Assembly (NCBI GenBank): GCA_900199655.1
Contig: FZRE01000002.1
Span: 124,001 to 188,000 of the forward strand
Direction of reading: 5' to 3'
Length of the DNA stretch: 64,000 nt
Source of the DNA: Prevotellaceae bacterium KH2P17
Lineage (GTDB): Bacteria; Bacteroidota; Bacteroidia; Bacteroidales; Bacteroidaceae
The position numbers and the translations under genes were made by a program. Positions 17,053 through 25,530 of this stretch are shown here, piece by piece (position 1 is the stretch's first letter; each line of letters opens with the position of its first letter). The notes under the pieces were generated by a model that saw only the letters and a list, made by a program, of their open reading frames with translations, had not been told where the DNA came from and searched no databases.

Positions 17053-18158
17053 ACGTCATCACTTTCCTCATCACTCGGCACCGAATGCTTGCGGAAGTGG
17101 CTCGGCGGAATGCCGTATTTGTGCTTGAAGGCCTTGCTCATGGCAGCCAGCCCGCCGTACCCGGCCTGGTAGGCAATCTCCGACATACTCAGGTCCGTGG
17201 TGCGTAGCAGCTTGCGGCAGTAGTTCAGCTTGCAGTCGCTCAGCCACGAGGTAAAGGTGAGTCCGAACACGTCGTATATATAATGAGAAAGGTCGTCGCG
17301 CGACACGGCGATGGCCGTAGCCACTTCGTCCATCGTGATATTCGACTGCTGCAGCGGAAACGGCTCCCTGCCCAGCCACGTGCGCATGCGCTCGCGCAGC
17401 TCCTCCAGCCCCTCGTCGTCGTCCTTCTGCTCCACTACGCGGTAGAACTTGAGGTAACCTTCCGTTGCATACACAAAGAGGCCGCACGTAAGCAGCATAA
17501 CGACAACGTGGTAGAGCGGTTCGTTGATAAACAGCCCCACATACATCGCGACCAGCACCAGCAGCCAGAACATGAGCACGCGCCCCAGCCGCGTGGTGCG
17601 CCACTGCAAGTTGCGCGTGGCCCGCCACTCCCTGAAACGCCTGGCGAACGACTGGTAAATGAGCACCGACATGATGACAATGTAGCCCGTGAGGCAGAAG
17701 ATGGCCGCCATGCGGGTATAGAAACTCAGCATGCCCATGCTGTAGGCAGCGCTGAAATCACGCAGAGACATGAAGTGGTCGTTATAATCTATCACGTAGT
17801 GTACGTACAGGATGGTGAGCAGCACCAGCACGGCAATGTTGTTGAAGAAAACCCAGTACGACTTGTCATGGTAGTAAAAGTCGCGGTTAAAGGCCGTAGA
17901 AGCAAAAAAGAACCCCTCGAACACCAAGTAGTACATCAGCATAGACCACGCCTGCAGCACCTCTATCTGCCCGTCGCGATTACGCGTAAACGAAAGCAGC
18001 AGCGACGCCACCATTACTAACATACACGAGACAATGATTCTGCGCTGGACGTTGTAGACTTCGTCTTTCGAGTTGCGCCCGTGGAAAAACACCAGGCACG
18101 TGCACACCAGCATAACGAGCAGCGCCAAAAAAGTAGATATGTACAATAGCTGTAGCAT
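17049..18158 (-). CDS. Membrane-anchored AraC family transcriptional regulator
   Basis: From the ATG at 18158 the protein has 369 residues. The N-terminal two thirds contains seven predicted membrane helices (starting MLQLLYISTFLALLV and ending near LLTCGLFVYATEGYL). The last 100 residues are an AraC-type double helix-turn-helix (VATAIAVSRDDLSHYIYDVFG, then MSEIAYQAGYGGLAAMSKAFKHKYG). A longer frame to 18197 exists, but a -7 element TATCTTTG (18191-18184) covers that start, so 18158 is chosen. It is divergent from the secreted protein at 18705, a natural candidate target. The stop codon lies at the edge of a heptamer array. Confidence 0.88.
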   Translation of the reverse strand: MLQLLYISTFLALLVMLVCTCLVFFHGRNSKDEVYNVQRRIIVSCMLVMVASLLLSFTRNRDGQIEVLQAWSMLMYYLVFEGFFFASTAFNRDFYYHDKSYWVFFNNIAVLVLLTILYVHYVIDYNDHFMSLRDFSAAYSMGMLSFYTRMAAIFCLTGYIVIMSVLIYQSFARRFREWRATRNLQWRTTRLGRVLMFWLLVLVAMYVGLFINEPLYHVVVMLLTCGLFVYATEGYLKFYRVVEQKDDDEGLEELRERMRTWLGREPFPLQQSNITMDEVATAIAVSRDDLSHYIYDVFGLTFTSWLSDCKLNYCRKLLRTTDLSMSEIAYQAGYGGLAAMSKAFKHKYGIPPSHFRKHSVPSDEESDDV

Positions 18159-18320
18159 AGGCTTTTTGATGTAGGTTGACGAACAAAGATAGAACAAAAT
18201 CGCGAAATACCGCCGTTTACTCTATAAAATACACCTTTTTTAACGAATAACCTCCGTTTCCGCCAGCCTGCCCGCTGGGTACGGCAAGGGGTCGGCAGAG
18301 GTGCCGAAGAGCGTCTTTGC

Positions 18321-18391
18321 CAACTTTCGACACTTGTCGCACGATTATGCGACACTTGTCAAACGATTATGCGACACCTGTCAAAAGTTCC
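18321..18391. repeat. Family A 22-bp-pitch palindrome array, copy 2
   Basis: GACACTTGTC at 18329, GACACTTGTC at 18351 and GACACCTGTC at 18373 are exactly 22 bp apart. The spacers GCACGATTATGC and AAACGATTATGC match copy 3 closely. Outer arms are AACTTTC and AAAAGTTCC. It lies between divergent genes, upstream of the secreted-protein promoter. Confidence 0.92.
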
Positions 18392-18458
18392 CCAACCGTG
18401 GTTTTTACACCCCGTTGCAGCATGACAAAGAAATTTATTTTTATTTTATGTTAAATTG

Positions 18459-18490
18459 TTTGTCCGTTATGTATAAAAGCGTTATCTTTG
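18459..18490 (+). promoter_or_regulatory. Promoter of the secreted protein gene
   Basis: TTTG (18459-18462) and TATCTTTG (18483-18490) are 20 bp apart. The start of transcription near 18495 gives a long leader of about 210 nt, which includes a GGCGC/GCGCC hairpin at about 18611-18628 and a possible 10-codon upstream reading frame. Confidence 0.85.
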
Positions 18491-18704
18491 CCCCCGTCTT
18501 TGTGAAAAGACCAAACGGAACCTTCTGCGCAAGGCCGGCAACAACAGCTAACCACGACGAAAAGGCGCGAAAAACCGACAAAAGAATGCAGAAGAAATCC
18601 TTATTTAACAGGCGCCATGCGCAGCGCCGGTGCAAAAGATGAAAAGTAACACCCTGATAGGTCTATTAAAATATCAAGAAATAAGAATTAGTTAAAACTT
18701 AGAA

Positions 18705-20900
18705 ATGAAAAGAACTTTTACTCTTTGGGGAATAGCCATGGCCTTACTGTGGCTATTCGCTCCTTGCAGCAGCATGGCGCAAGGGCAAGACGGCAATCAC
18801 GAGTGGGTAGGTAATTCTATCTCGACCGTGATTAATAACGCCGATGCAGACATGAACACGGTGTTTCTCTACAACGTGGGTACCCACAAGTTTCTCAATG
18901 TAGGCAGCCACTGGGGCACCAGCGTATCTGCCTACAACGTGGGCATGCCCATCAAGGTTACCAATGGCGACAATGGGCTCTACCGCATGCAGGGTGTAAC
19001 GAACACCCCCGAGGGCAACAACATCGCCTTCGGCCGCAAAATGGATACCCAGGACAACGACCCCGTGAGCTGGAACCGCGTGTACTGCGACCGCAGTACG
19101 CAAATTAATGGCCACAACAACGGCATACGCGACTGGAAGTTCGAGGAAACTTCGGCCGGCAGCAAGACCTACAAAATAAGCTGCTTCAATGATGAGTGGC
19201 AGTATAATATGCAAGGCAACCGCTATCTGCACGTGATGTCGGGGCCCACTGACGGGTCTAACCGCCTGGAACTGGATTATCCCGGTACAGTTAATGACAA
19301 CAACGGACTGTGGAAAATCGTTACGCTGAAAGACATGAAGGAGGCTTTCAAGGAGCAATATGCTTCCGACGAAGACCCTGCCGACGCCTCTTTCCTCATC
19401 CACGACCAAGATTTCAACCGCAGTAACATCAAGGTTGGAGAATGGAAAGCCGACAGTCGGTTCAGCTATGCAATGGTGGATGGCACTACCTACAGGTTCT
19501 ATCCCGACGGCCGCTACACCTACTACGTGGGCATGGGCTGCTACAGAAGCAACGCTTACCAGAGGTCTTACGGCCGCTACTGGATTGGCTCGGTGCGCAA
19601 TGTGAACCGCAATGCCAATGCCAACGGCTCGCTCACGCAGACTGTTACCACACTCAAGAAGGGCTGGTATCGCGTTTCTTGTGACGGCTTCTACAGTCCT
19701 GGCGTGCAGACTCCGACATGGCAGTGGCCTTGGCTTCAGCCGTCGTCATCTCTCAAGTCGTACCTCTTTGCCAACGTACAGGGCCAGTCTAATGGTTCCT
19801 CCAGCGTTTCCACCTTATTAAATGTATTCAAGAAGGAATTCAGCTACACCGTAGATGAGCTTACCCACGAGTATACTGACCAGGAAACGCAGCGGGAGAG
19901 CCCATACGTAAAGGCCGCCAAGCTCTTCGAAAAAGGCAAATATACCAACTCCATCATGGTTTACGTGCCTAACGACGGTGACAAGCTGGACATCGGCATC
20001 CGCGTAGAAGGCTCTAACATGCCAGCCGACTGGACCGCTTTCGACAACTTCCAGCTACAGTACTGCGGTAACCGCGACCTCGTACTCGACGAGATGCAGA
20101 CCTCTGTTGATTACATGGTACAGCAGGCAGACGCCAACAACGCCTACACACTCATCCTGAAACGCACACTCAAAGAGGGCATCTGGAACACCATCACACT
20201 GCCCGTGAGCCTCACCGCAGCCCAGTTTAAGACCGCATTCGGCAGCGATGCCAAACTCTCTAAGCTCGAAGGACAAGACCCCAACAGAAAATCGCGCATC
20301 ATCTTCAAGTCGGTTAATCTCTCCGATGACAACACCAACGCCATAGAAGCAGGCAAACTGTACATCATGATGCCCACTCACGGCGCCAATGTAACCGGTG
20401 GCGAGTACAAAAAGACGCTAAAAAGCGGTACAACCATTACCGTACAGGCTCCTTACTTTGTTATTAACAACGTAACGCTGGCCGCTGCACCCGAGGCTAT
20501 TGTGAAAGAGCAATCGAAGCCCACAACCACTATTGACGGCAAGCTGCAGTTCTGTGGCTCTATGATAAAGCAAGATACTAATATAGTTCCGGCCTATTCC
20601 TATGTATTAGGTGCCAACGATGGCAAGTGGTACTTTACCCAGAGTGATCTGTCCATTAATGGTTTCAGGTGCTGGATTGCTACAGGTGATGCAGCTGCAG
20701 CCAAATTCTTTACGTTCTCTATTGATGGTCAAGACTTTGGAACGGTAACTGCCATCGACGGCATTGAGACCGATAACTCTACGGAAAGCGGAACCGTCTA
20801 CAACCTGAACGGCCAGGTAGTGCGCAGCAACGCCACTTCCTTAGAAGGATTACCTAAGGGAGTGTACATCTACAACAAACGTAAAATCATAGTAAAATAA
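18705..20900 (+). CDS. Large secreted protein of unknown function with a C-terminal sorting-like tail
   Basis: The 731-residue product begins with a clear signal peptide (MKRTFTLWGIAMALLWLF, cleaved near SSMAQG). The body shows repeated aromatic and glycine-rich beta segments (VFLYNVGTHKFLNVGSHWG, NRYLHVMSG), suggesting beta-trefoil or jelly-roll carbohydrate- or ligand-binding modules, but I do not recognise a defined family. The last 40 residues (GTVYNLNGQVVRS, LPKGVYIYNKRKIIVK) resemble the short C-terminal sorting-type domain common on exported Prevotella proteins. The 69-residue gene behind it overlaps its stop codon. A long leader and a divergent membrane regulator suggest controlled expression. 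Confidence 0.78.
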   Translation: MKRTFTLWGIAMALLWLFAPCSSMAQGQDGNHEWVGNSISTVINNADADMNTVFLYNVGTHKFLNVGSHWGTSVSAYNVGMPIKVTNGDNGLYRMQGVTNTPEGNNIAFGRKMDTQDNDPVSWNRVYCDRSTQINGHNNGIRDWKFEETSAGSKTYKISCFNDEWQYNMQGNRYLHVMSGPTDGSNRLELDYPGTVNDNNGLWKIVTLKDMKEAFKEQYASDEDPADASFLIHDQDFNRSNIKVGEWKADSRFSYAMVDGTTYRFYPDGRYTYYVGMGCYRSNAYQRSYGRYWIGSVRNVNRNANANGSLTQTVTTLKKGWYRVSCDGFYSPGVQTPTWQWPWLQPSSSLKSYLFANVQGQSNGSSSVSTLLNVFKKEFSYTVDELTHEYTDQETQRESPYVKAAKLFEKGKYTNSIMVYVPNDGDKLDIGIRVEGSNMPADWTAFDNFQLQYCGNRDLVLDEMQTSVDYMVQQADANNAYTLILKRTLKEGIWNTITLPVSLTAAQFKTAFGSDAKLSKLEGQDPNRKSRIIFKSVNLSDDNTNAIEAGKLYIMMPTHGANVTGGEYKKTLKSGTTITVQAPYFVINNVTLAAAPEAIVKEQSKPTTTIDGKLQFCGSMIKQDTNIVPAYSYVLGANDGKWYFTQSDLSINGFRCWIATGDAAAAKFFTFSIDGQDFGTVTAIDGIETDNSTESGTVYNLNGQVVRSNATSLEGLPKGVYIYNKRKIIVK

Positions 20901-21109
20901 TGGAAATGAAGAAAAACAGTTATGTTCAGCCTCAGGTAGAGGTGGTGTATATGGATGCAGAAGAACTGCTGCAGACCCCAGGAGCAAGTACTATTCAAAA
21001 CGGAGATAATGAAGAACCGGGTCCTGTAACGCCTGGCAATCCTCCGGGTGGTATAGGTTCTAAGCCTTGGTTTGGCGACGATAAAGAAGAAACTACCGAC
21101 TGGCATTAA
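20900..21109 (+). CDS. Small protein coupled to the secreted protein, unknown function
   Basis: This 69-residue acidic protein reads MEMKKNSYVQPQVEVVYMD and ends with a glycine-proline-rich and then acidic tail. Its ATG overlaps the stop of the preceding gene (TAATG), so translation is coupled; an alternative start lies two codons in. I recall small Bacteroidetes proteins with the pattern Y-x-P-x-x-x-V followed by LL, often next to large exported proteins, but no function is known to me. There is no signal peptide or membrane helix. A precursor peptide, a chaperone for the partner, or a regulator are all conceivable; none is supported directly. Confidence 0.7.
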   Translation: MEMKKNSYVQPQVEVVYMDAEELLQTPGASTIQNGDNEEPGPVTPGNPPGGIGSKPWFGDDKEETTDWH

Positions 21110-21459
21110 GCCAGAAGCAGATCAGGCCACACGGCGCCACACCTTTCCTGCCTGATTTTTATACAGTATAAGGACTTCCTTCCGTTCTTCCTTTCATGCA
21201 AAGGTAGGGCGGGAGGAAGTTTTTTTGGGTCTTTACGCACGCTGAAATTCGTCATAGCAACTTTTATTCTTCTTGCTACGGCGAGCTCGCAAACAAGGAG
21301 AAAGAAGCTATTTAAGCCCATTTCATCGAAAAGGTTCCTTATTTCCTGCGCTTGTCATCAGCCCCTTTCCTACCCTATGACAAATTAGTTTTGTGTGAAA
21401 ACAAATCTTTCTTGGTCGTTGACAATAATTTTCTGTCGTGGCCGCGTTACCTTTGCATT

Positions 21460-21638
21460 ATCCATTGAGACCCGTGAGGGTTTCTGGAAAGCAAAAAACA
21501 AACCAATTTTATATAAGATGTAGACTTAGTATTCCCAACTGAATACTACTTAAAAAATTAATCTGTGTAAATTTGATATAACTTGAGTTTTTGTTTGGCT
21601 GCGTCTCCGTTGTGATAACGGAGGCGTTTTTTTTATTT
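21460..21638 (+). ncRNA. Candidate small RNA (about 175 nt)
   Basis: A -7 element TACCTTTG (21448-21455), preceded by a TTGACA-like stretch (21419-21424), is followed by about 175 bases without a reading frame that end in a strong intrinsic terminator. Near the 5' end GAGACCC-GTGA-GGGTTTC forms a hairpin with a GNRA-type loop. The next gene has its own complete promoter 10 bases after the terminator, so this stretch appears to be an independent transcript. A 6S-like RNA or the Bacteroidales-1 type are possible; I could not match either. Confidence 0.55.
21601..21638 (+). terminator. Terminator of the candidate small RNA
   Basis: CGTCTCCGTT and AACGGAGGCG form a 10-bp stem with loop GTGAT, followed by eight T residues. 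Confidence 0.9.
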
Positions 21639-21648
21639 CGGGTTTTGG

Positions 21649-21680
21649 TTTGCAGGGTCGGTCTAATTTAAGTATATTTG
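21649..21680 (+). promoter_or_regulatory. Promoter of the GH97 gene
   Basis: TTTG (21649-21652) and TATATTTG (21673-21680) are 20 bp apart, directly behind the terminator above. The leader would be about 43 nt. Confidence 0.87.
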
Positions 21681-21728
21681 CACTGGCAACACACTCACAC
21701 TGCTGCATAAACCAAAAACTAAAGACTC

Positions 21729-23657
21729 ATGAAGAAGAAACTGCTACTGTTAACATGCCTCCTGCTGGGCTGTATGGCCCAGGCCGCACCGCTCACCCTG
21801 CTCTCGCCCGACGGCAAACTCAAGGTGGAGCTAACCGTGGGCAACCGGATAACCTACTCCGTTTACGCCGACGGCCGCCCCATAATGGCCGACAACACGC
21901 TGGGACTGACCGTTGACGGCCGCCAGCTGGACAACGGCGCCAAGCTGCAAAGCGTGAAGCACGGCTCGGTTAACGCCACGGTGAAGCCCCCCATAGCTAC
22001 AAACAGCGCCACCGTAAGCAACCGGTACAACTACCTGCTGGTGAAGATGCAAGGCCACTGGGCCGTGGAATGGCGCGCCTACGACAACGGAGTGGCCTAC
22101 CGCCTGGTGTTGGACAGGAAGGGAGAGATAGCGGTGAACGACGAAACGCTGGACATCGGGCTGCCCACGAGCTGCACGGTGCACGCGCAGAAGGCCGACG
22201 GGCTCTACACTGCCTACGAGGAACCGTACTCACACTTCAGCCCATCGGAGCTGAAACCTGCCGACGGCATGCTCAACCTGCCGCTGCTCTGGGAGACCGG
22301 CGGGGGATACAAGGTGCTGCTATCGGAGGCCGACCAGTGGGATTATCCGGGCTTCTTTGTCAGGAGCAACGGGCAGGGAGGGCTCAAGGCCGAGTTCCCC
22401 GCCTATCCCAAAGAACTCTCGCCCGTGGGCGACAGGCACTTCAACATCGTGTCGACCCGTAACTACATCGCCCGCACTGCAGGCCGCCGGAGCCTGCCCT
22501 GGCGCTACTTTGTCATTGCGAAAGACGACGACCGGCTGGTGTTTAACGGCATGGCAGAGCGGCTGGGGGCTGCCTGCGAGCTGAAGGACTGCAGCTGGAT
22601 AAAGCCCGGACAGGTGAGCTGGGACTGGCTGAGCGGCCGCCGGTTCGAGGGGGTTGACTTTAGGTGCGGCGTAAACAACGAGACCTATAAGTACTTTATC
22701 GATTTTGCGGCGCGCCACCATGTACCCTACATCATCCTTGACGAGGGCTGGGCACGCAACACGCAGAACCCTTACGAGACGGTGGAGGGCATCAATCTGC
22801 CCGAACTCATAGCCTACGGACGGCAGCGGGGCGTAGGTCTCATACTCTGGATGACGTGGCTCTGCACGGAGAAACATCCCGACGTGTTTGAGCACTTCGG
22901 CAAGATGGGCGTGGCGGGGTTCAAGATTGACTTCATGAACCGCACCGACCAGCAGATGGTTAACTACTACGAGCGCACCGTGCAGGCAGCGGCGCGCCAC
23001 CATCTGCTCATCGACTTCCACGGCGCCTACAAGCCTGCGGGGCTGGAGAAGCGGTATCCTAACCTGCTCTCGTACGAGGGCGTGCGCGGTCAGGAGCAGG
23101 GTAACGGCTGCACGCCGGCCAACTCGGTGTGGCTGCCTTTTATCCGCAACGCCGTGGGGCCCATGGATTTTACGCCGGGCATACTGACCTGTGCGCAGCC
23201 GGAAAACGCCCATTCCACCGCCGAGATGCCCATGAGCATCGGCACGCGGGCCTATCAGCTGGCGCTGTACGTGGTGTTCCAGAGCGGCATCCAGATGCTG
23301 TCGGACAATCCGCAGGTATATGACACCCTGCCGGAGTGTACCGATTTCATCATCGCAGTGCCCGTTACGTGGGACGAATCGCGCGTGCTGGCCTCGCAAC
23401 TGGGGCAGTACATCGTCGTGGCACGCCGCAAAGGCAGCCGGTGGTACATTGGAGCCATGACGAACGGGCAGCCCCGCAGCATTACCGTGAACCTCGACTT
23501 CCTGCAGTGCAGCGGCAGGCTCACCGCCTTCGAGGATGGCCTCAATGCCGACCAAATGGCCCGCGACTGCCACCGCACAGTGCGCAATGTGGACAACTCC
23601 ACGCAGTTGGAACTCAAATTGGCACGCAACGGCGGCTGGGCAGGAGTGATAGAATAA
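21729..23657 (+). CDS. Glycoside hydrolase family 97, probably retaining type
   Basis: This 642-residue exported enzyme has a signal peptide (MKKKLLLLTCLLLGCMAQAAP), an N-terminal beta-sandwich (about 22-285), a TIM barrel and a C-terminal beta domain: the GH97 layout shared with SusB. The barrel has VPYIILDEGWA and GFKIDFMNR, with D401 in the position of the catalytic nucleophile of retaining GH97 enzymes (alpha-galactosidase-like) rather than the inverting SusB arrangement. It should cleave alpha-linked glucosides or galactosides in the periplasm. It has its own promoter and is followed by repeats and an M15 peptidase; no SusC/SusD pair is next to it. Confidence 0.92.
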   Translation: MKKKLLLLTCLLLGCMAQAAPLTLLSPDGKLKVELTVGNRITYSVYADGRPIMADNTLGLTVDGRQLDNGAKLQSVKHGSVNATVKPPIATNSATVSNRYNYLLVKMQGHWAVEWRAYDNGVAYRLVLDRKGEIAVNDETLDIGLPTSCTVHAQKADGLYTAYEEPYSHFSPSELKPADGMLNLPLLWETGGGYKVLLSEADQWDYPGFFVRSNGQGGLKAEFPAYPKELSPVGDRHFNIVSTRNYIARTAGRRSLPWRYFVIAKDDDRLVFNGMAERLGAACELKDCSWIKPGQVSWDWLSGRRFEGVDFRCGVNNETYKYFIDFAARHHVPYIILDEGWARNTQNPYETVEGINLPELIAYGRQRGVGLILWMTWLCTEKHPDVFEHFGKMGVAGFKIDFMNRTDQQMVNYYERTVQAAARHHLLIDFHGAYKPAGLEKRYPNLLSYEGVRGQEQGNGCTPANSVWLPFIRNAVGPMDFTPGILTCAQPENAHSTAEMPMSIGTRAYQLALYVVFQSGIQMLSDNPQVYDTLPECTDFIIAVPVTWDESRVLASQLGQYIVVARRKGSRWYIGAMTNGQPRSITVNLDFLQCSGRLTAFEDGLNADQMARDCHRTVRNVDNSTQLELKLARNGGWAGVIE

Positions 23658-23659
23658 GT

Positions 23660-23870
23660 CCCAAAGCCCATCTTTCCCTCCCAAAGGGAGAGGGGGAAGC
23701 CTACCCTAACCCTCCCAAAGGGGGGAACAGAGACTGAGATTGAGAATTGACAATGTATAATTGAGAATGATGATTTGTTTTGATGATGAACTCTTTCCCT
23801 CCCATTGGGAGGGTCGGGGTAGGCTCTCTGCCTCCCACTCCATTAGGAGAGGTTGGAAGAGGGCCACTGT
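23660..23870. repeat. Mixed G/C-rich and heptamer repeats overlapping a gene start
   Basis: CCCTCCCAAAGGGAG-type palindromes (23676-23730) are followed by heptamer-type sequence (GAGAATT, GACAATG, TATAATT, GAGAATG; 23738-23771) and another G/C-rich palindrome (about 23797-23857). The start codons available to the M15 peptidase lie inside this block. Confidence 0.75.
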
Positions 23871-24522
23871 GGTGGGCTGCCTCTGCCTCTTCTTCTCCTT
23901 CACTCCTTCTCCTTTGAGCCGGACGGCACAGAGTCTGGAGCAGCGGGGATACGTGAACGTGCAGAAGAAAGACCCCTCTATATTCGTGTCGCTGATGTAT
24001 GCGCGGCCCGACAACTTTACGGGCAGCGTGCTCTACGACGACTTGCGCGAGGCCTACCTGCACCCGAGGGCGGCCGAAGCGCTGGTTGTTGCCCAGAAAA
24101 GACTGAAGCAGCTGCGCCCCGACCTGAGCCTGAAAGTGTACGATGCAGCCCGCCCCATGAGCATACAACAGAAGATGTGGGACAAGGTGAAGAATACTTC
24201 AAAGGATTTCTATGTCTCAAATCCTGCCCACGGCGGCGGGTTGCACAACTACGGACTGGCGGTTGACATCACACTCTGCAATCTACGAGGCGACACGCTC
24301 GAAATGGGAACCAAGATTGATTACATGGGCGCTGCAGCCCACATAGACCGCGAGAACCAGCTGGTAGCCACGGGACGCATAACACGCAAGGCGCTGCAAA
24401 ACCGCCGGTTGCTGCGCGAGGTGATGCGCTACGCCGGCTTCAAGGCGCTGCGCACAGAGTGGTGGCACTTCAACTTCCGCACCCGAGCCCAGGCCAGGAA
24501 ATATTATAAGGTGATAAAATAA
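23767..24522 (+). CDS. M15 family D-Ala-D-Ala dipeptidase (VanX/DdpX-like)
   Basis: The catalytic domain starts near SLEQRGYVNVQKKD and carries the M15 zinc motifs GGGLHNYGLAVDITL (SxHxxGxAxD type) and EWWHFNF near the C terminus, with DAARP between. It would hydrolyse D-alanyl-D-alanine or trim peptidoglycan peptides. A hydrophobic export segment (ATVVGCLCLFFSFTP) precedes the domain. The roughly 30 residues before that (from the ATG at 23767; a TTG lies at 23761 and an ATG at 23770) are translated from intergenic repeat sequence, so the N terminus is atypical. A GTG at the start of the hydrophobic segment could instead be the real start. Confidence 0.83.
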   Translation: MMICFDDELFPSHWEGRGRLSASHSIRRGWKRATVVGCLCLFFSFTPSPLSRTAQSLEQRGYVNVQKKDPSIFVSLMYARPDNFTGSVLYDDLREAYLHPRAAEALVVAQKRLKQLRPDLSLKVYDAARPMSIQQKMWDKVKNTSKDFYVSNPAHGGGLHNYGLAVDITLCNLRGDTLEMGTKIDYMGAAAHIDRENQLVATGRITRKALQNRRLLREVMRYAGFKALRTEWWHFNFRTRAQARKYYKVIK

Positions 24523-24532
24523 AGAACTCGCT

Positions 24533-24676
24533 TGTAATGGATAATTGAGAATGGACAATGGATAATGATGATTAGTTTTGTGAGGGCACGTTCCTGATTA
24601 TTTTCCTTATCCGACAGGATATGAGCAAAAAGCTAATCATCATTATCCATTGTCCATTCTCAATTATCAATTACCA
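24533..24676. repeat. MITE-like element with about 40-bp heptamer terminal inverted repeats
   Basis: GGATAATTGAGAATGGACAA and what follows (about 24538-24577) returns almost perfectly inverted at about 24633-24672. Both arms have a 7-bp internal period. About 55 bp of unrelated sequence lies between them. It sits between the convergent M15 and frdB genes next to a terminator. Confidence 0.8.
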
Positions 24677-24724
24677 CATAAAAAAAATCCCTGCCATCCT
24701 TTCGGAGGCAGGGATTTTTTTATG
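24677..24724 (-). terminator. Terminator of frdCAB (bidirectional)
   Basis: ATCCCTGCC and GGCAGGGAT with flanking A and T runs form a long stem (24677-24695 against 24706-24724) around ATCCTTTCGGA, ten bases past the frdB stop. Confidence 0.92.
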
Positions 24725-24733
24725 TGAAGTGGG

Positions 24734-25489
24734 TTAATCATTCAGTTTTGCCTTGATGAACTCGCGGTTGAGACGGGCTATATTGGCAATGGACTCGTTC
24801 TTGGGGCACTCGGCCTCGCAGGCACGGGTGTTGGTGCAGTTACCGAAGCCCAGCTCTTCCATCTTGGCAACCATGGCCTTGGCACGTTTGGCAGCCTCCG
24901 GACGGCCTTGCGGCAGCAGCGCGAGCTGGCTCACTTTAGAGCTTACAAAGAGCATGGCAGAGCCGTTCTTGCAGGCTGCCACGCAGGCTCCGCAGCCAAT
25001 GCAGGTAGCGCAGTCCATGGCTTCGTCGGCTGCCTCCTTGGAAATAAGGATGGCATTGGCATCCTGGGCCTGGCCAGTACGCACGCTGGTGTAACCGCCG
25101 GCAGCGATAATCTTATCGAAAGCGGAGCGGTCGACCATACAGTCCTTGATAACCGGGAAACCGGCCGAACGCCACGGCTCGACGGTGATAACGTCGCCAT
25201 CGCTGAAACGGCGCATGTAGAGCTGGCAGGTTGTGGCCCCCTGGCCTGGGCCGTGGGGATGACCGTTGATGTAGAGTGAGCACATACCGCAGATGCCCTC
25301 GCGACAGTCATGGTCGAATACGAACGGCTCCTGGCCGTCTTCGATGAGCTGCTCGTTGAGGATATCCAACATTTCGAGGAAAGAGGTATCGCCCGGGATA
25401 TCCTTCATCTCAAAAGTGTCAAAGTGACCCTTGGCCTTGGGTCCGTTCTGACGCCATACTTTAAGTGTGAAACTTATATTTGTATCCAT
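24734..25489 (-). CDS. frdB: Fumarate reductase/succinate dehydrogenase iron-sulfur subunit
   Basis: This 251-residue electron-transfer subunit carries three cluster motifs in order: [16 protein letters not shown] with a fourth cysteine in GATTCQLY for [2Fe-2S]; [16 protein letters not shown] for [4Fe-4S]; and [13 protein letters not shown] for the third cluster. It links the haem b membrane subunit to the flavoprotein. It is last in the frdCAB operon, 41 bases after frdA. In anaerobic Bacteroidales this complex runs as a quinol:fumarate reductase, the final step of succinate fermentation. The type with one five-helix cytochrome b subunit fits that role. Confidence 0.96.
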   Translation of the reverse strand: MDTNISFTLKVWRQNGPKAKGHFDTFEMKDIPGDTSFLEMLDILNEQLIEDGQEPFVFDHDCREGICGMCSLYINGHPHGPGQGATTCQLYMRRFSDGDVITVEPWRSAGFPVIKDCMVDRSAFDKIIAAGGYTSVRTGQAQDANAILISKEAADEAMDCATCIGCGACVAACKNGSAMLFVSSKVSQLALLPQGRPEAAKRAKAMVAKMEELGFGNCTNTRACEAECPKNESIANIARLNREFIKAKLND

Positions 25490-25530
25490 TTTGAATTTCT
25501 CCTTTAACTATTAATATTACCTGTCAACTC

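Noticed and set aside
18495..18704. Riboswitch in the long leader of the secreted protein
   Set aside because: A short GGCGC hairpin and a possible small reading frame are visible, but nothing matches a riboswitch core I know.
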